From NCBI RefSeq assembly GCF_032854445.1, contig NW_027018327.1, positions 1 to 41,162 of the forward strand: DNA of 41,162 bases, given 5' to 3'. Made by a program: the position numbers and the translations under genes. This document shows, one piece after another, positions 21,452-34,799 of this stretch. Source of the stretch: Liolophura sinensis (lineage: Eukaryota > Mollusca > Polyplacophora > Chitonida > Chitonidae). Below the pieces are notes generated by a model, which was not told the origin of the DNA, made no database searches, and was given only the letters and a program-made list of their open reading frames with translations. Each line of letters starts with the position of its first letter. Position 1 is the first letter of the stretch.

Positions 21452-24400
21452 TGCCTGGCACAATTCCGCATCTTTTGGCACCTTATTCATGTGGGTCAGT
21501 GTTCAATTGTACTTTTTACAGCAGACTGTATCTAGTACTTTGTGTTTTTTATGTACAAATGGTGTGGTTTTTCTACACGTAGATAAAGACATTGAGATTG
21601 TCTTCGACTTAGAAGGAAGACAATTGCTGGGTGAGTTAAATGGGCTGAGGCCAAAGATTTGACGTCTTCTGGGCTTCCGAAGGGCACACAACTTATAGTC
21701 AAAAGTTGAATATAGTAATGAATAGTCGCGATGGTACATAGTACAGTGTAGCCGATTTCAATTAACAAAAAGACCAGGCAAAAATGCAAAAGTGGAAAAA
21801 CTGTTCCAGTGCTGCTGGTAAGAGGCTAATGCGACGTATTTTGTGACGAGAAATCGAATGGTGCAAACCGCGTTGCTCTCCGACCAATACTTTTGTCTGT
21901 AGCGACAATTGAATGATCATTGATGACAAAATCACTTGCCTAGCAACGGCTCTTACTCCATGGAAACCAGGGAAATTTGCAATTTTTTAAACAGCTGCCG
22001 ATGCCTGGCCCAATTCCGTATCATTTCGTACCTTATTGATGTGGGTCAGTGTTCAATTGTACTTTTTACAGCAGACTGTATCTTGTACTTTGTGTTTTTT
22101 ATGTACAAATGGTGTGGTTTTTCTACACGTAGATAAAAACATTGAGATTGTCTTGGACTTAGAAGTAAGACACTTGCTGGGTGAGTTAAATGGGCTTAGG
22201 CCAAAGATTTGACGTCTTCTGGGCTACCAAAGGGCACATAACTTATAGTCAAAAGTTGAATATAGTAATGACCAGTCGCGATGGTACATAGTACAGTGTA
22301 GCCGATTTCAATTATTAAAAAGACCAGGCAAAAATGAAAAAGTGGAAAAACTGTTCCAGTGCTGCTGGTAAGAGGCTAATACGACGTATTTTGTGACGAG
22401 AAATCGAATGGTGCAAACCGCGTTGCTCTCCGACCAATACCTTTGTCTGTAGCGACAATTGAATGATCATTGATGACAAAGTCACGTGCCTAGCAACGGC
22501 TCTTACTCCATGGAAACCAGGGAAATTTGCAATTTTTTAAACAGCCTCCGATGCCTGGCCCAATTCCGCATCTTTTGGCACCTTTTTGATGTGGGTCAGT
22601 GTTCAATTGTACTTTTTACAGCAGACTGTATCTAGTACTTTGTGTTTTTTATGTACAAATGGTGTGGTTTTTCTACACGTAGATAAAGACATTGAGATTG
22701 TCTTCGACTTAGAAGTATGACAATTACTGGGTGAGTTAAATGGGCTTAGGCCAAAGATTTGACGTCTTCTGGGCTACCGAAGGGCACATAACTTATAGTC
22801 AAAAGTTGAATATAGTAATGACCAGTCGCGATGGTACATAGTACAGTGTAGCCGATTTCAATTAACAAAAAGGACCAGGCAAAAATGCAAAAGTGGAAAA
22901 ACTGTTCCAGTGCTTGCTGGTAAGAGTCTAATCCGACGTATTTTTTGATGAGAAATCGAATGGTGCAAACCGCGTTGCTCTCCGACCAATACTTTTGGCT
23001 GTAGCGACAATTGAATGATCATTGATGACAAAATCACTTGCCCAGCAACGGCTTTTACTCCACGGAAACCAGGGAAATTTGCAATTTTTTAAACAGCTGC
23101 CGATGCCTGACCAAATCCGCATCTTTTGGCACCTTATTGATGTGGGTCAGTGTTCAATTGTACTTTTTACAGCAGACTATATCTAGTACTTTGTCTTTTT
23201 TATGTACAAAATGGTGTGGTTTTTCTACACGTAAATGAAAACATTGAGATTGTCTTGGACTTAGAAGTAAGACAATTGCTGGGTGAGTTAAATGGGCTTA
23301 GGCCAAAGATTTGACGTCTTCTGGGCTACCGAAGGGCACATAACTTATAGTCAAAAGTTGAATATAGTAATGACCAGTCGCGATGGTACATAGTACAGTG
23401 TAGCCGATTTCAATTAACAAAAAGACCAGGCAAAAATGCAAAAGTGGAAAAACTGTTCCAGTGCTGCTGGTAAGATGCTAATCCGACCTATTTTTTGACG
23501 AGAAATCGAATGGTGCAAACCGAGTTGCTCTCCGACCAATACTTTTGGCTGTAGCGACAATTGAATGATCATTGATGACAAAGTCTCGTGCCTTGCATCG
23601 GCTCTTACTCCATGGAAACCAGGGAAATTTGCAATTTTTTAAACAGCTGCCGATGCCTGGCCCAATTCCGCATCTTTTGGCACCTTATTGATGTGGGTCA
23701 GTGTTCAATTGTACTTTTTACAGCAGACTGTATCTAGTAGTTTGTTTTTTTTATGTACAATTGGTGTGGTTTTTCTACACGTAGATAAAGACATTGAGAT
23801 TGTCTTTGACTTAGAAGGAAGACAATTGCTGGGTGAGTTAAATGGGCTGAGGCCAAAGATTTGAGACGTCTTCTGGGCTACCGAAGGGCACATAACTTAT
23901 AGTCAAAAGTTGAATATAGTAATGACCAGTCGCGATGGTACATAGTACGGTGTAGCCGATTTCAATTAACAAAAAGACCAGGCAAAAATGCAAAAGTGGA
24001 AAAAACTGTTCCAGTGCTGCTGGTAAGAGGCTAATGCGACGTATTTTTGACGAGAAATCGAATGGTGCAAACCGCGTTGCTCTCCGACCAATACCTTTGT
24101 CTGTAGCGACAATTGAATGATCATTGATGACAAAATCACTTGCCTAGCAACGGCTCTTACTCCATGGAAACCAGCGAAATTTGCAATTTTTTAAACAGCT
24201 GCCGATGCCTGGCCCAATCCGCATCTACCGAAGGGCACATAACTTACAGTCAAAAGTTGAATATAGTAATGACCAGTCCGATGGTACATAGTACAGTTGT
24301 AGCCGATTTCAATAAACAAAAAGACCAGGCAAAAATGCAAAAAGTAGAAAAACTGTTCAGTGCTGCTGGTAAGAGGCTAATCCGACGTATTTTGTGACGA

Positions 24401-24551
24401 GAAATCGAATGGTGCAAACCGCGTTGCTCTCCGGCCAATACTTTTGGCTGTAGCGACAATTGAATGATCATTTATCTCAAAATAACGTGCCTAGCAACGG
24501 CTTTTACTCATGGAAACCAGGGAAATTTGCAATTGTTTAAACAGCTGCCGA
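21452..24551 (+). repeat. Six-unit block, copy A (units 40-45)
   Basis: This 3,100-bp block holds five full units and one truncated unit. Its signatures in order are GCTTCCGAAGG with GAATAGTCG (unit 40), CCGTATCATTTCG with TCTTGTAC (41), AGTATGACAATTACTGG (42), ACTATATC with GTAAATGAAAAC (43), GTAGTTTGTT with TACAATTGG (44), then the deletion unit (45). The same order is repeated immediately downstream. Many one-base indels after 22,860 are absent from copy B. Confidence 0.93.
24206..24551 (+). repeat. Truncated monomer with internal deletion (unit 45)
   Basis: GCATCT (24221-24226) joins directly to ACCGAAGG (from 24227). Compared with unit 50, monomer positions 23-224, about 202 bp, are missing. 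In intact units a CT lies at both deletion edges (GCATCT and GGGCT), so the junction has a 2-bp microhomology. The lost part includes the GGGTCAGTG anchor. The unit also has several one-base indels not shared with its copy at 27304. Confidence 0.95.
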
Positions 24552-27500
24552 TGCCTGGCACAATTCCGCATCTTTTGGCACCTTATTGATGTGGGTCAGT
24601 GTTCAATTGTACTTTTTACAGCAGACTGTATCTAGTACTTTGTGTTTTTTTATGTACAAATGGTGTGGTTTTTCTACACGTAGATAAAGACATTGAGATT
24701 GTCTTCGACTTAGAAGGAAGACAATTGCTGGGTGAGTTAATGGGCTGAGGCCAAAGATTTGACGTCTTCTGGGCTTCCGAAGGGCACACAACTTATATCA
24801 AAAGTTGAATATAGTAATGAATAGTCGCGATGGTACATAGTACAGTGTAGCCGATTTCAATTAACAAAAAGACCAGAGCAAAAATGCAAAAGTGGAAAAA
24901 CTGTTCCAGTGCTGCTGGTAAGAGGCTAATGCGACGTATTTTGTGACGAGAAATCGAATGGTGCAAACCGCGTTGCTCTCCGACCAATACTTTTGTCTGT
25001 AGCGACAATTGAATGATCATTGATGACAAAATCACTTGCCTAGCAACGGCTCTTACTCCATGGAAACCAGGGAAATTTGCAATTTTTTAAACAGCTGCCG
25101 ATGCCTGGCCCAATTCCGTATCATTTCGTACCTTATTGATGTGGGTCAGTGTTCAATTGTACTTTTTTACAGCAGACTGTATCTTGTACTTTGTGTTTTT
25201 TATGTACAAATGGTGTGGTTTTTCTACACGTAGATAAAGACATTGAGATTGTCTTGGACTTAGAAGTAAGACACTTGCTGGGTGAGTTAAATGGGCTTAG
25301 GCCAAAGATTTGACGTCTTCTGGGCTACCAAAGGGCACATAACTTATAGTCAAAAGTTGAATATAGTAATGACCAGTCGCGATGGTACATAGTACAGTGT
25401 AGCCGCATTTCAATTAACAAAAAGACCAGGCCAAAATGAAAAAGTGGAAAAAACTGTTACAGTGCTGCTGGTAAGAGGCTAATACGACGTATTTTGTGAC
25501 GAGAAATCGAATGGTGCAAACCGCGTTGCTCTCCGACCAATACCTTTGTCTGTAGCGACAATTGAATGATCATTGATGACAAAGTCACGTGCCTAGCAAC
25601 GGCTCTTACTCCATGGAAACCAGGGAAATTTGCAATTTTTTAAACAGCCTCCGATGCCTGGCCCAATTCCGCATCTTTTGGCACCTTATTGATGTGGGTC
25701 AGTGTTCAATTGTACTTTTTACAGCAGACTGTATCTAGTACTTTGTGTTTTTTATGTACAAATGGTGTGGTTTTTCTACACGTAGATAAAGACATTGAGA
25801 TTGTCTTCGACTTAGAAGTATGACAATTACTGGGTGAGTTAAATGGGCTTAGGCCAAAGATTTGACGTCTTCTGGGCTACCGAAGGGCACATAACTTATA
25901 GTCAAAAGTTGAATATAGTAATGACCAGTCGCGATGGTACATAGTACAGTGTAGCCGATTTCAATTAACAAAAAGACCAGGCAAAAATGCAAAAGTGGAA
26001 AAACTGTTCCAGTGCTGCTGGTAAGAGTCTAATCCGACGTATTTTTTGATGAGAAATCGAATGGTGCAAACCGCGTTGCTCTCCGACCAATACTTTTGGC
26101 TGTAGCGACAATTGAATGATCATTGATGACAAAATCACTTGCCCAGCAACGGCTTTTACTCCACGGAAACCAGGGAAATTTGCAATTTTTTAAACAGCTG
26201 CCGATGCCTGGCCCAATTCCGCATCTTTTGGCACCTTATTGATGTGGGTCAGTGTTCAATTGTACTTTTTACAGCAGACTATATCTAGTACTTTGTCTTT
26301 TTTATGTACAAATGGTGTGGTTTTTCTACACGTAAATGAAAACATTGAGATTGTCTTGGACTTAGAAGTAAGACAATTGCTGGGTGAGTTAAATGGGCTT
26401 AGGCCAAAGATTTGACGTCTTCTGGGCTACCGAAGGGCACATAACTTATAGTCAAAAGTTGAATATAGTAATGACCAGTCGCGATGGTACATAGTACAGT
26501 GTAGCCGATTTCAATTAACAAAAAGACCAGGCAAAAATGCAAAAGTGGAAAAACTGTTCCAGTGCTGCTGGTAAGATGCTAATCCGACCTATTTTTTGAC
26601 GAGAAATCGAATGGTGCAAACCGAGTTGCTCTCCGACCAATACTTTTGGCTGTAGCGACAATTGAATGATCATTGATGACAAAGTCTCGTGCCTTGCATC
26701 GGCTCTTACTCCATGGAAACCAGGGAAATTTGCAATTTTTTAAACAGCTGCCGATGCCTGGCCCAATTCCGCATCTTTTGGCACCTTATTGATGTGGGTC
26801 AGTGTTCAATTGTACTTTTTACAGCAGACTGTATCTAGTAGTTTGTTTTTTTTATGTACAATTGGTGTGGTTTTTCTACACGTAGATAAAGACATTGAGA
26901 TTGTCTTTGACTTAGAAGGAAGACAATTGCTGGGTGAGTTAAATGGGCTGAGGCCAAAGATTTGACGTCTTCTGGGCTACCGAAGGGCACATAACTTATA
27001 GTCAAAACTTGAATATAGTAATGACCAGTCGCGATGGTACATAGTACGGTGTAGCCGATTTCAATTAACAAAAAGACCAGGCAAAAATGCAAAAGTGGAA
27101 AAACTGTTCCAGTGCTGCTGGTAAGAGGCTAATGCGACGTATTTTTGACGAGAAATCGAATGGTGCAAACCGCGTTGCTCTCCGACCAATACCTTTGTCT
27201 GTAGCGACAATTAAATGATCATTGATGACAAAATCACTTGCCTAGCAACGGCTCTTACTCCATGGAAACCAGCGAAATTTGCAATTTTTTAAACAGCTGC
27301 CGATGCCTGGCCCAATTCCGCATCTACCGAAGGGCACATAACTTACAGTCAAAAGTTGAATATAGTAATGACCAGTCGCGATGGTACATAGTACAGTGTA
27401 GCCGATTTCAATAAACAAAAAGACCAGGCAAAAATGCAAAAGTAGAAAAACTGTTCCAGTGCTGCTGGTAAGAGGCTAATCCGACGTATCTTTTGACGAG

Positions 27501-27651
27501 AAATCGAATGGTGCAAACGGCGTTGCTCTCCGGCCAATACTTTTGGCTGTAGCGACAATTGAATAATCATTGATGACAAAGTCACGTGCCTAGCAACGGC
27601 TCTTACTCCATGGAAACCAGGGAAATTTGCAATTTTTTAAACAGCTGCCGA
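24552..27651 (+). repeat. Six-unit block, copy B (units 46-51)
   Basis: This block is also 3,100 bp long and matches copy A unit for unit at an offset of 3,100 bp, including the truncated last unit. The two copies are adjacent, as expected from unequal crossing-over or tandem segmental duplication. The tail of copy A (unit 45 after about 24,394) resembles unit 39 (ATCTCAAAATAACG, AATTGTTTAAAC). The tail of copy B does not, which places the exchange point within or close to the truncated unit. Confidence 0.93.
27304..27651 (+). repeat. Truncated monomer with identical deletion (unit 51)
   Basis: The same GCATCT/ACCGAAGG junction is found at 27325/27326, together with the linked changes ACTTACAGTC and CAATAAAC also seen in unit 45. 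Identity of breakpoint and linked variants shows one deletion event followed by block duplication. The tail then diverges from unit 45, with CGTATCTTTTGACG and ATGACAAAGTCACG. Confidence 0.95.
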
Positions 27652-30400
27652 TGCCTGGCCCAATTTCGCATCTTTTTGCACCTTATTGATGTGGGTCAGT
27701 GTTCAACTGTACTTTTTACAGCAGACTGTATCTAGTACTTTGTGTTTTTTTATGTACAAATGGTGTGGTTTTTCTACACGTAGATAAAGGCATTGAGATT
27801 GTCTTGGACTTAGAAGTAAGACAATTGCTGGGTGAGTTAAATGGGCTAAGCCCAAAGATTTGACGCCTTCTGGGCTACCGAAGGGCACATAACTTATAGT
27901 CAAAACTTGAAAATAGTAATGACCAGTGGCGATGGTACATAGTACAGTGTAGCCGATTTCAATTAACAAAAAGACCAGGCAAAAATGCAAAAGTGGAAAA
28001 AACTGTTCCAGTGCTGCTGGTAAGAGCCTAATGCGACGTATTTTGTGACGAGAAATCGAATGGTGCAAACTGCGTTGCTCTCCGACCAATACTTTTGGCT
28101 GTAGCGACAATTGAATGATCATTGATGACAAAGTCACGTGCCTAGCAACGGCTCTTACTCCATGGAAACCAGGGAAATTTGCAATTTTTTAAACAGCCTC
28201 CGATGCCTTGCCCAATTCCGCATCTTTTGGCACCTTATTGATGTGGGCCAGTGTTCAATTGTACTTTTTACAGCAGACTGTATCTAGTACTTTGTGTTTT
28301 TTATGTACAAATGGTGTGGTTTTTCTACACGTAGATAAAGACATTGAGATTGTCTTGGACTTAGAAGTAAGACAATTGCTGGGTGAGTTAAATGGGCTAA
28401 GCCCAAAGATTTGACGCCTTCTGGGCTACCGAAGGGCACATAACTTATAGTCAAAACTTGAATATAGTAATGACCAGTCGCGATGGTACATAGTACAGTG
28501 TAGCCGATTTCAATTAACAAAAAGACCAGGCAAAAATCAAAAGTGAAAAAACTGTTCCAGTGCTGCTGGTAAGAGTCTAATGCGACGTATTTTTGACGAG
28601 AAATCGAATGGTGCAAACCGCGTTGTTCTCCGACCAATACCTTTGTCTGTAGCGACAATTAAATGGTCATTGATGACAAAATCACTTGCCTAGCAACGGC
28701 TCTTACTCCATGGAAACCAGGGAAATTTGTAATTTTTTAAACAGCTTCCGATGCCTGGCCCAATTCCGCATCTTTTGGTACCTTATTGATGTGGGTCAGT
28801 GTTCAATTGTACTTTTTACAGCAGACTGTATCTAGTACTTTGTGTTTTTTATGTACAAATGGTGTGGTTTTTCTACACGTAGATAAAGACATTGAGATTG
28901 TCTTGGACTTAGAAGTAAGACAATTGCTGGGTGAGTTAAATGGGCTGAGCCCAAAGATTTGACGTCTTCTGGGCTACCGAAGGGCACATAACTTATAGTC
29001 AAAAGTTGAATATAGTAATGACCAGTGGCGATGGTACATAGTACAGTGTAGCCGATTTCAATTAACAAAAAGACCAGGCAAAAATGCAAAAGTAGAAAAA
29101 CTGTTCCAGTGCTGCTGGTAAGAGGCTAATGCGACGTATTTTGTGACGAGAAATCGAATGGTGCAAACTGCGTTGCTCTCCGACCATTACATTTGGCTGT
29201 AGCGACAATTGAATGATCATTGATGACAAAATCACGTGCCTAGCAACGGCTCTTACTCCATGGAAACCAGGGAAATTTGTAATTTTTTAAACAGCCTCCG
29301 ATGCCTGGCCCAATTCCGCATCTTTTGGCACCTTATTGATGTGGGCCAGTGTTCAATTGTACTTTTTACAGCAGACTGTATCTAGTACTTTGTGTTTTTT
29401 ATGTACAAATGGTGTGGTTTTTCTACACGTAGATAAAGACATTGAGATTGTCTTGGACTTAGAAGTAAGACACTTGCTGGGTGAGTTAAATGGGCTTAGG
29501 CCAAAGATTTGACGTCTTCTGGGCTACCGAAGGGCACATAACTTATAGTCAAAAGTTGAATATAGTAATGACCAGTCGCGATGGTACATAGTACAGTGTA
29601 GCCGATTTCAATTAACAAAAAGACCAGGCAAAAATGCAAAAGTGGAAAAACTGTTCCAGTGCTGCTGGTAAGAGGCTAATGCGACGTATTTTTGACGAGA
29701 AATCGAATGGTGCAAACGGCGTTGTTCTCCGACCAATACCTTTGTCTGTAGCGACAATTAAATGGTCATTGATGACAAAATCACTTGCCTAGCAACGGCT
29801 CTTACTCCATGGAAACCAGGGAAATTTGCAATTTTTTAAACAGCTGCCGATGCCTGGCCCAATTCCGCATCTTTTGGTACCTTATTGATGTGGGTCAGTG
29901 TTCAATTGCACTTTTTACAGCAGACTGTATCTAGTACTTTGTGTTTTTTATGTACAAATGGTGTGGCTTTTCTACACGTAGATAAAGACATTGAGATTGT
30001 CTTGGACTTAGAAGTAAGACACTTGCTGGGTGAGTTAAATGGGCTAAGCCCAAAGATTTGACGTCTTCTGGGCTACCGAAGGGCACATAACTTATAGTCA
30101 AAAGTTGAATATAGTAATGACCAGTCGCGATGGTACATAGTACAGTGTAGCCGATTTCAATTAACAAAAAGACCAGGCAAAAATGCAAAAGTAGAAAAAC
30201 TGTTCCAGTGCTGCTCGTAAGAGGCTAATCCGACGTATTTTTTGACGAGAAATCGAATGGTGCAAACCGCGTTGCTCTCCGACCAATACTTTTGGCTGTA
30301 GCGACAATTGAATGATCATTGATGACAAAATCACGTGCCTAGCAACGGCTCTTACTCCATGGAAACCAGGGAAATTTGCAATTTTTTAAACAGCTGCCGA
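27652..30400 (+). repeat. Units 52-56, mixed right-hand subfamily
   Basis: Full-length units that recombine a limited set of alleles: GACGCC with CAAAACTTG (52, 53), GGGCCAGTG (53, 55), GACCAGTGGCG (52, 54), AGTAGAAAAACTG (54, 56) and GTTGTTCTCC with AAATGGTC (53, 55). Alternation of 53/55 and 52/54 markers suggests a weak 1.1-kb dimer. An extra A in GGAAAAAACTG near 27,997 fuses two minus-strand frames in unit 52 into the longest open frame of the window (144 codons, 27703-28137). It is most simply an indel by-product. Confidence 0.82.
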
Positions 30401-33400
30401 TGCCTGGTCCAATTCCGCATCTTTTGGCACCTTATTGATGTGGGTCAGTGTTCAATTGTACTTTTTACAGCAGACTGTATCTAGTACTTTGTGTTTTTTA
30501 TGTACAAATGGTGTGGTTTTTCTACACGTAGATAAAGACATTGAGATTGTCTTGGACTTAGAAGTAAGACAATTGCTGGGTGAGTTAAATGGGCTGAGGC
30601 CAAAGATTTGACGTCTTCTGGGCTACCGAAGGGCACATAACTTATAGTCAAAAGTTGAATATAGTAATGACCAGTGGCGATGGTACATAGTACAGTGTAG
30701 CCGATTTCAATTAACAAAAAGATCAGGCAAAAATGCAAAAGTAGAAAAACTGTTCCAGTGCTGCTCGTAAGAGGCTAATCCGACGTATTTTTTGACGAGA
30801 AATCGAATGGTGCAAACCGCGTTGCTCTCCGACCAATACTTTTGGCTGTAGCGACAATTGAATGATCATTGATGTCAAAATAACGTGGCTAGCAACGGTT
30901 TTTACTCCATGGAAACCAGGGAAATTTGCAATTGTTTTAAACAGCTGCCGATGCCTGGCCCAATTCCGCATCTTTTGGCACCTTATTGATGTGGGTCAGT
31001 GTTCAATTGTACTTTTTACAGCAGACTGTATCTAGTACTTTGTGTTTTTTATGTACAAATGGTGTGGTTTTTCTACACGTAGATAAAGACATTGAGATTG
31101 TCTTCGACTTAGAAGTAAGACAATTGCTGGGTGAGTTAAATGGGCTTAGGCCAAAGATTTGACGTCTTCTGGGCTACTGAAGGGCACATAACTAATAGTC
31201 AAAAGTTGAATATAGTAATGACCAGTCGCGATGGTACATAGTACAGTGTAGCCGATTTCAATTAACAAAAAGACCAGGCAAAAATGAAAAAGTGGAAAAA
31301 CTGTTCCAGTGCTGCTGGTAAGAGGCTAATACGACGTATTTTGTGACGAGAAATCGAATGGTGCAAACCGCGTTGCTCTCCGACCAATACTTTTGTCTGT
31401 AGCGACAGTTGAATGATCATTGATGTCAAAATCATGTGCCTAGCAACGGCTTTTACTCCATGGAAACCATGGAAATTTGCAATTTTTTAAACAGCTGCCG
31501 ATGCCTGGCCCAATTCCGCATCTTTTGGTACCTTATTGATGTGGGTCAGTGTTCAATTGTACTTTTTACAGCAGACTGTATCTAGTACTTTGTGTTTTTT
31601 ATGTACAAATGGTGTGGTTTTTCTACACGTAGATAAAGACATTGAGATTGTCTTGGACTTAGAAGTAAGACAATTGCTGGGTGAGTTAAATGGGCTAAGC
31701 CCAAAGATTTGACGTCTTCTGGGCTACCGAAGGGCACATAACTTATAGTCAAAAGTTGAATATAGTAATGACCAGTGGCGATGGTACATAGTACAGTGTA
31801 GCCGATTTCAATTAACAAAAAGACCAGGCAAAAATGCAAAAGTAGAAAAACTGTTCCAGTGCTGCTGGTAAGAGGCTAATGCGACGTATTTTTGACGAGA
31901 AATCGAATGGTGCAAACCGCGTTGCTCTCCGACCAATACCTTTGTCTGTAGCGACAATTAAATGATCATTGATGACAAAATCACGTGGCTAGCAACGGCT
32001 CTTACTCCATGGAAACCAGGGAAATTTGCAATTTTTTAAACAGCTGCCGATGCCTGGCCCAATTCCGCATCTTTTGGTACCTTATTGATGTGGGTCAGTG
32101 TTCAATTGTACTTTTTACAGCAGACTGTATCTAGTACTTTGTGTTTTTTATGTACAAATGGTGTGGTTTTTCTACACGTAGATAAAGACATTGAGATTGT
32201 CTTGGACTTAGAAGTAAGACAATTGCTGGGTGAGTGAAATGGGCTGAGGTCAAAGACTTGACGTCTTCTGGGCTACCAAAGGGCACATAACTTATAGTCA
32301 ATAGTTGAAGATCGTAATAACCAGTCACGATGGTACATAGTACAGTGTAGCCGATTTCAATTAACAAAAAGAACAGGCAAAAATGCAAAAGTGGAAAAAC
32401 TGTTCCAGTGCTGCTGGTAAGAGGCTAATACGACGTATTTTGTGACGAGAAATCGAATGGTGCAAACCGAGTTGCTCTCCGACCAATACTTTTGTCTGTA
32501 GCGACAATTGAATGATCATTGATGACAAAATCACTTGCCTAGCAACGGCTCTTACTCCATGGAAACCAGGGAAATTTGCAATTTTTTAAACAGCTGCCGA
32601 TGCCTGGCCCAATTCCGCATCTTTTGGCACCTTATTGATGTGGGTCAGTGTTCAATTGTACTTTTTACAGCAGACTGTATCTAGTACTTTGTGTTTTTTA
32701 TGTACAAATGGTGTGGTTTTTCTACACGTAGATAAAGACATTGAGATTGTCTTGGACTTAGAAGTAAGACAATTGCTGGGTGAGTTAAATGGGATAAGCC
32801 CAAAGATTTGACGTCTTCTGGGCTACCGAAGGGCACATAACTTATAGTCAAAAGTTGAATATAGTAATGACCAGTCGCGATGGTACATAGTACAGTGTAG
32901 CCGATTTCAATTAACAAAAAGACCAGGCAAAAATGCAAAAGTAGAAAAACTGTTCCAGTGCTGCTCGTAAGAGTCTAATCCGACGTATTTTTTGACGAGA
33001 AATCGAATGGTGCAAACCGCGTTGCTCTCCGACCAACACTTTTGGCTGTAGCGACAATTGAATGATCATTGATGACAAAATCACGTGCCTAGCAACGGCT
33101 CTTACTCCATGGAAACCAGGGAAATTTGCAATTTTTTAAACAGCTGCCGATGCCTGGTCCAATTCCGCATCTTTTGGCACCTTATTGATGTGGGTCAGTG
33201 TTCAATTGTACTTTTTACAGCAGACTGTATCTAGTACTTTGTGTTTTTTATGTACAAATGGTGTGGTTTTTCTACACGTAGATAAAGACATTGAGATTGT
33301 CTTGGACTTTAAAGTAAGACAATTGCTGGGTGAGTTAAATGGGATGAGCCCAAAGATTTGACGTCTTCTGGGCTACCGAAGGGCACATAACTTATAGTCA

Positions 33401-34799
33401 AAAGTTGAATATAGTAATGACCAGTGGCGATGGTACATAGTACAGTGTAGCCGATTTCAATTAACAAAAAGATCAGGCAAAAATGCAAAAGTAGAAAAAC
33501 TGTTCCAGTGCTGCTCGTAAGAGGCTAATCCGACCTATTTTTTGACGAGAAATCGAATGGTGCAAACCGCGTTGCTCTCCGACCAATACTTTTGGCTGTA
33601 GCGACAATTGAATGATCATTGATGTCAAAATAACGTGCCTAGCAACGGTTTTTACTCCATGGAAACCAGAGAAATTTGCAATTGTTTAAACAGCTGCCGA
33701 TGCCTGGCCCAATTCCGCATCTTTTGGCACCTTATTGATGTGGGTCAGTGTTCAATTGTACTTTTTACAGCAGACTGTATCTAGTACTTTGTGTTTTTTA
33801 TGTACAAATGGTGTGGTTTTTCTACACGTAGATAAAGACATTGAGATTGTCTTGGACTTAGAAGTAAGACAATTGCTGGGTGAGTTAAATGGGCTTAGGC
33901 CAAAGATTTGACGTCTTCTGGGCTACCGAAGGGCACATAACTTATAGTCAAAAGTTGAATATAGTAATGACCAGTCCCGATGGTACATAGTACAGTGTAG
34001 CCGATTTCAATTAACAAAAAGACCAGGCAAAAATGAAAAAGTGGAAAAACTGTTCCAGTGCTGCTGGTAAGAGGCTAATTCGACGTATTTTGTGACGAGA
34101 AATCGAATGGTGCAAACCGCGTTGCTCTCCGACCAATACTTTTGTCTGTAGCGACAATTGAATGATCATTGATGTCAAAATCATGTGCCTAGCAACGGCT
34201 TTTACTCCATGGAAACCATGGAAATTTGCAATTTTTTAAACAGCTGCCGATGCCTGGCCCAATTCCGCATCTTTTGGTACCTTATTGATGTGGGTCAGTG
34301 TTCAATTGTTCTTTTTACAGCAGACTGTATCTAGTACTTTGTGTTTTTTATGTACAAATGGTGTGGTTTTTCTACACGTAGATAAAGACATTGAGATTGT
34401 CTTCGACTTAGAAGTAAGACACTTGCTGGGTGAGTTAAATGGGCTAAGCCCAAAGATTTGACGTCTTCTGGGCTACCGAAGGGCACATAACTTATAGTCA
34501 AAAGTTGAATATAGTAATGACCAGTGGCGATGGTACATAGTACAGTGTAGCCGATTTCAATTAACAAAAAGACCAGGCAAAAATGCAAAAGTAGAAAAAC
34601 TGTTCCAGTGCTGCTGGTAAGAGGCTAATGCGACGTATTTTTGACGAGAAATCGAATGGTGCAAACCGCGTTGCTCTCCGACCAATACCTTTGTCTGTAG
34701 CGACAATTAAATGATCATTGATGACAAAATCACGTGGCTAGCAACGGCTCTTACTCCATGGAAACCAGGGAAATTTGCAATTTTTTAAACAGCTGCCGA
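30401..34799 (+). repeat. Five-unit higher-order repeat (units 57-59 again as 62-64)
   Basis: Units 57 and 62 share CTGGTCC, GATCAGG, GCTCGTAAG, GATGTCAAAATAACG and AATTGTTT. Units 58 and 63 share AAATGAAAAAGTGG, GTCAAAATCATG and ACCATGG. Units 59 and 64 share TTGGTACC, GTGGCG, TAATGCG and CACGTGGC. The offset is 2,750 bp, five units. Units 60 and 61 lie between the two sets and are themselves reused downstream. Confidence 0.88.

Noticed and set aside
27703-28137. 144-codon minus-strand open frame as a gene
   Set aside because: It exists only because an extra A in this unit joins two frames that are separate in sister units. The same DNA in other copies is broken, and it has no supporting motif or context.
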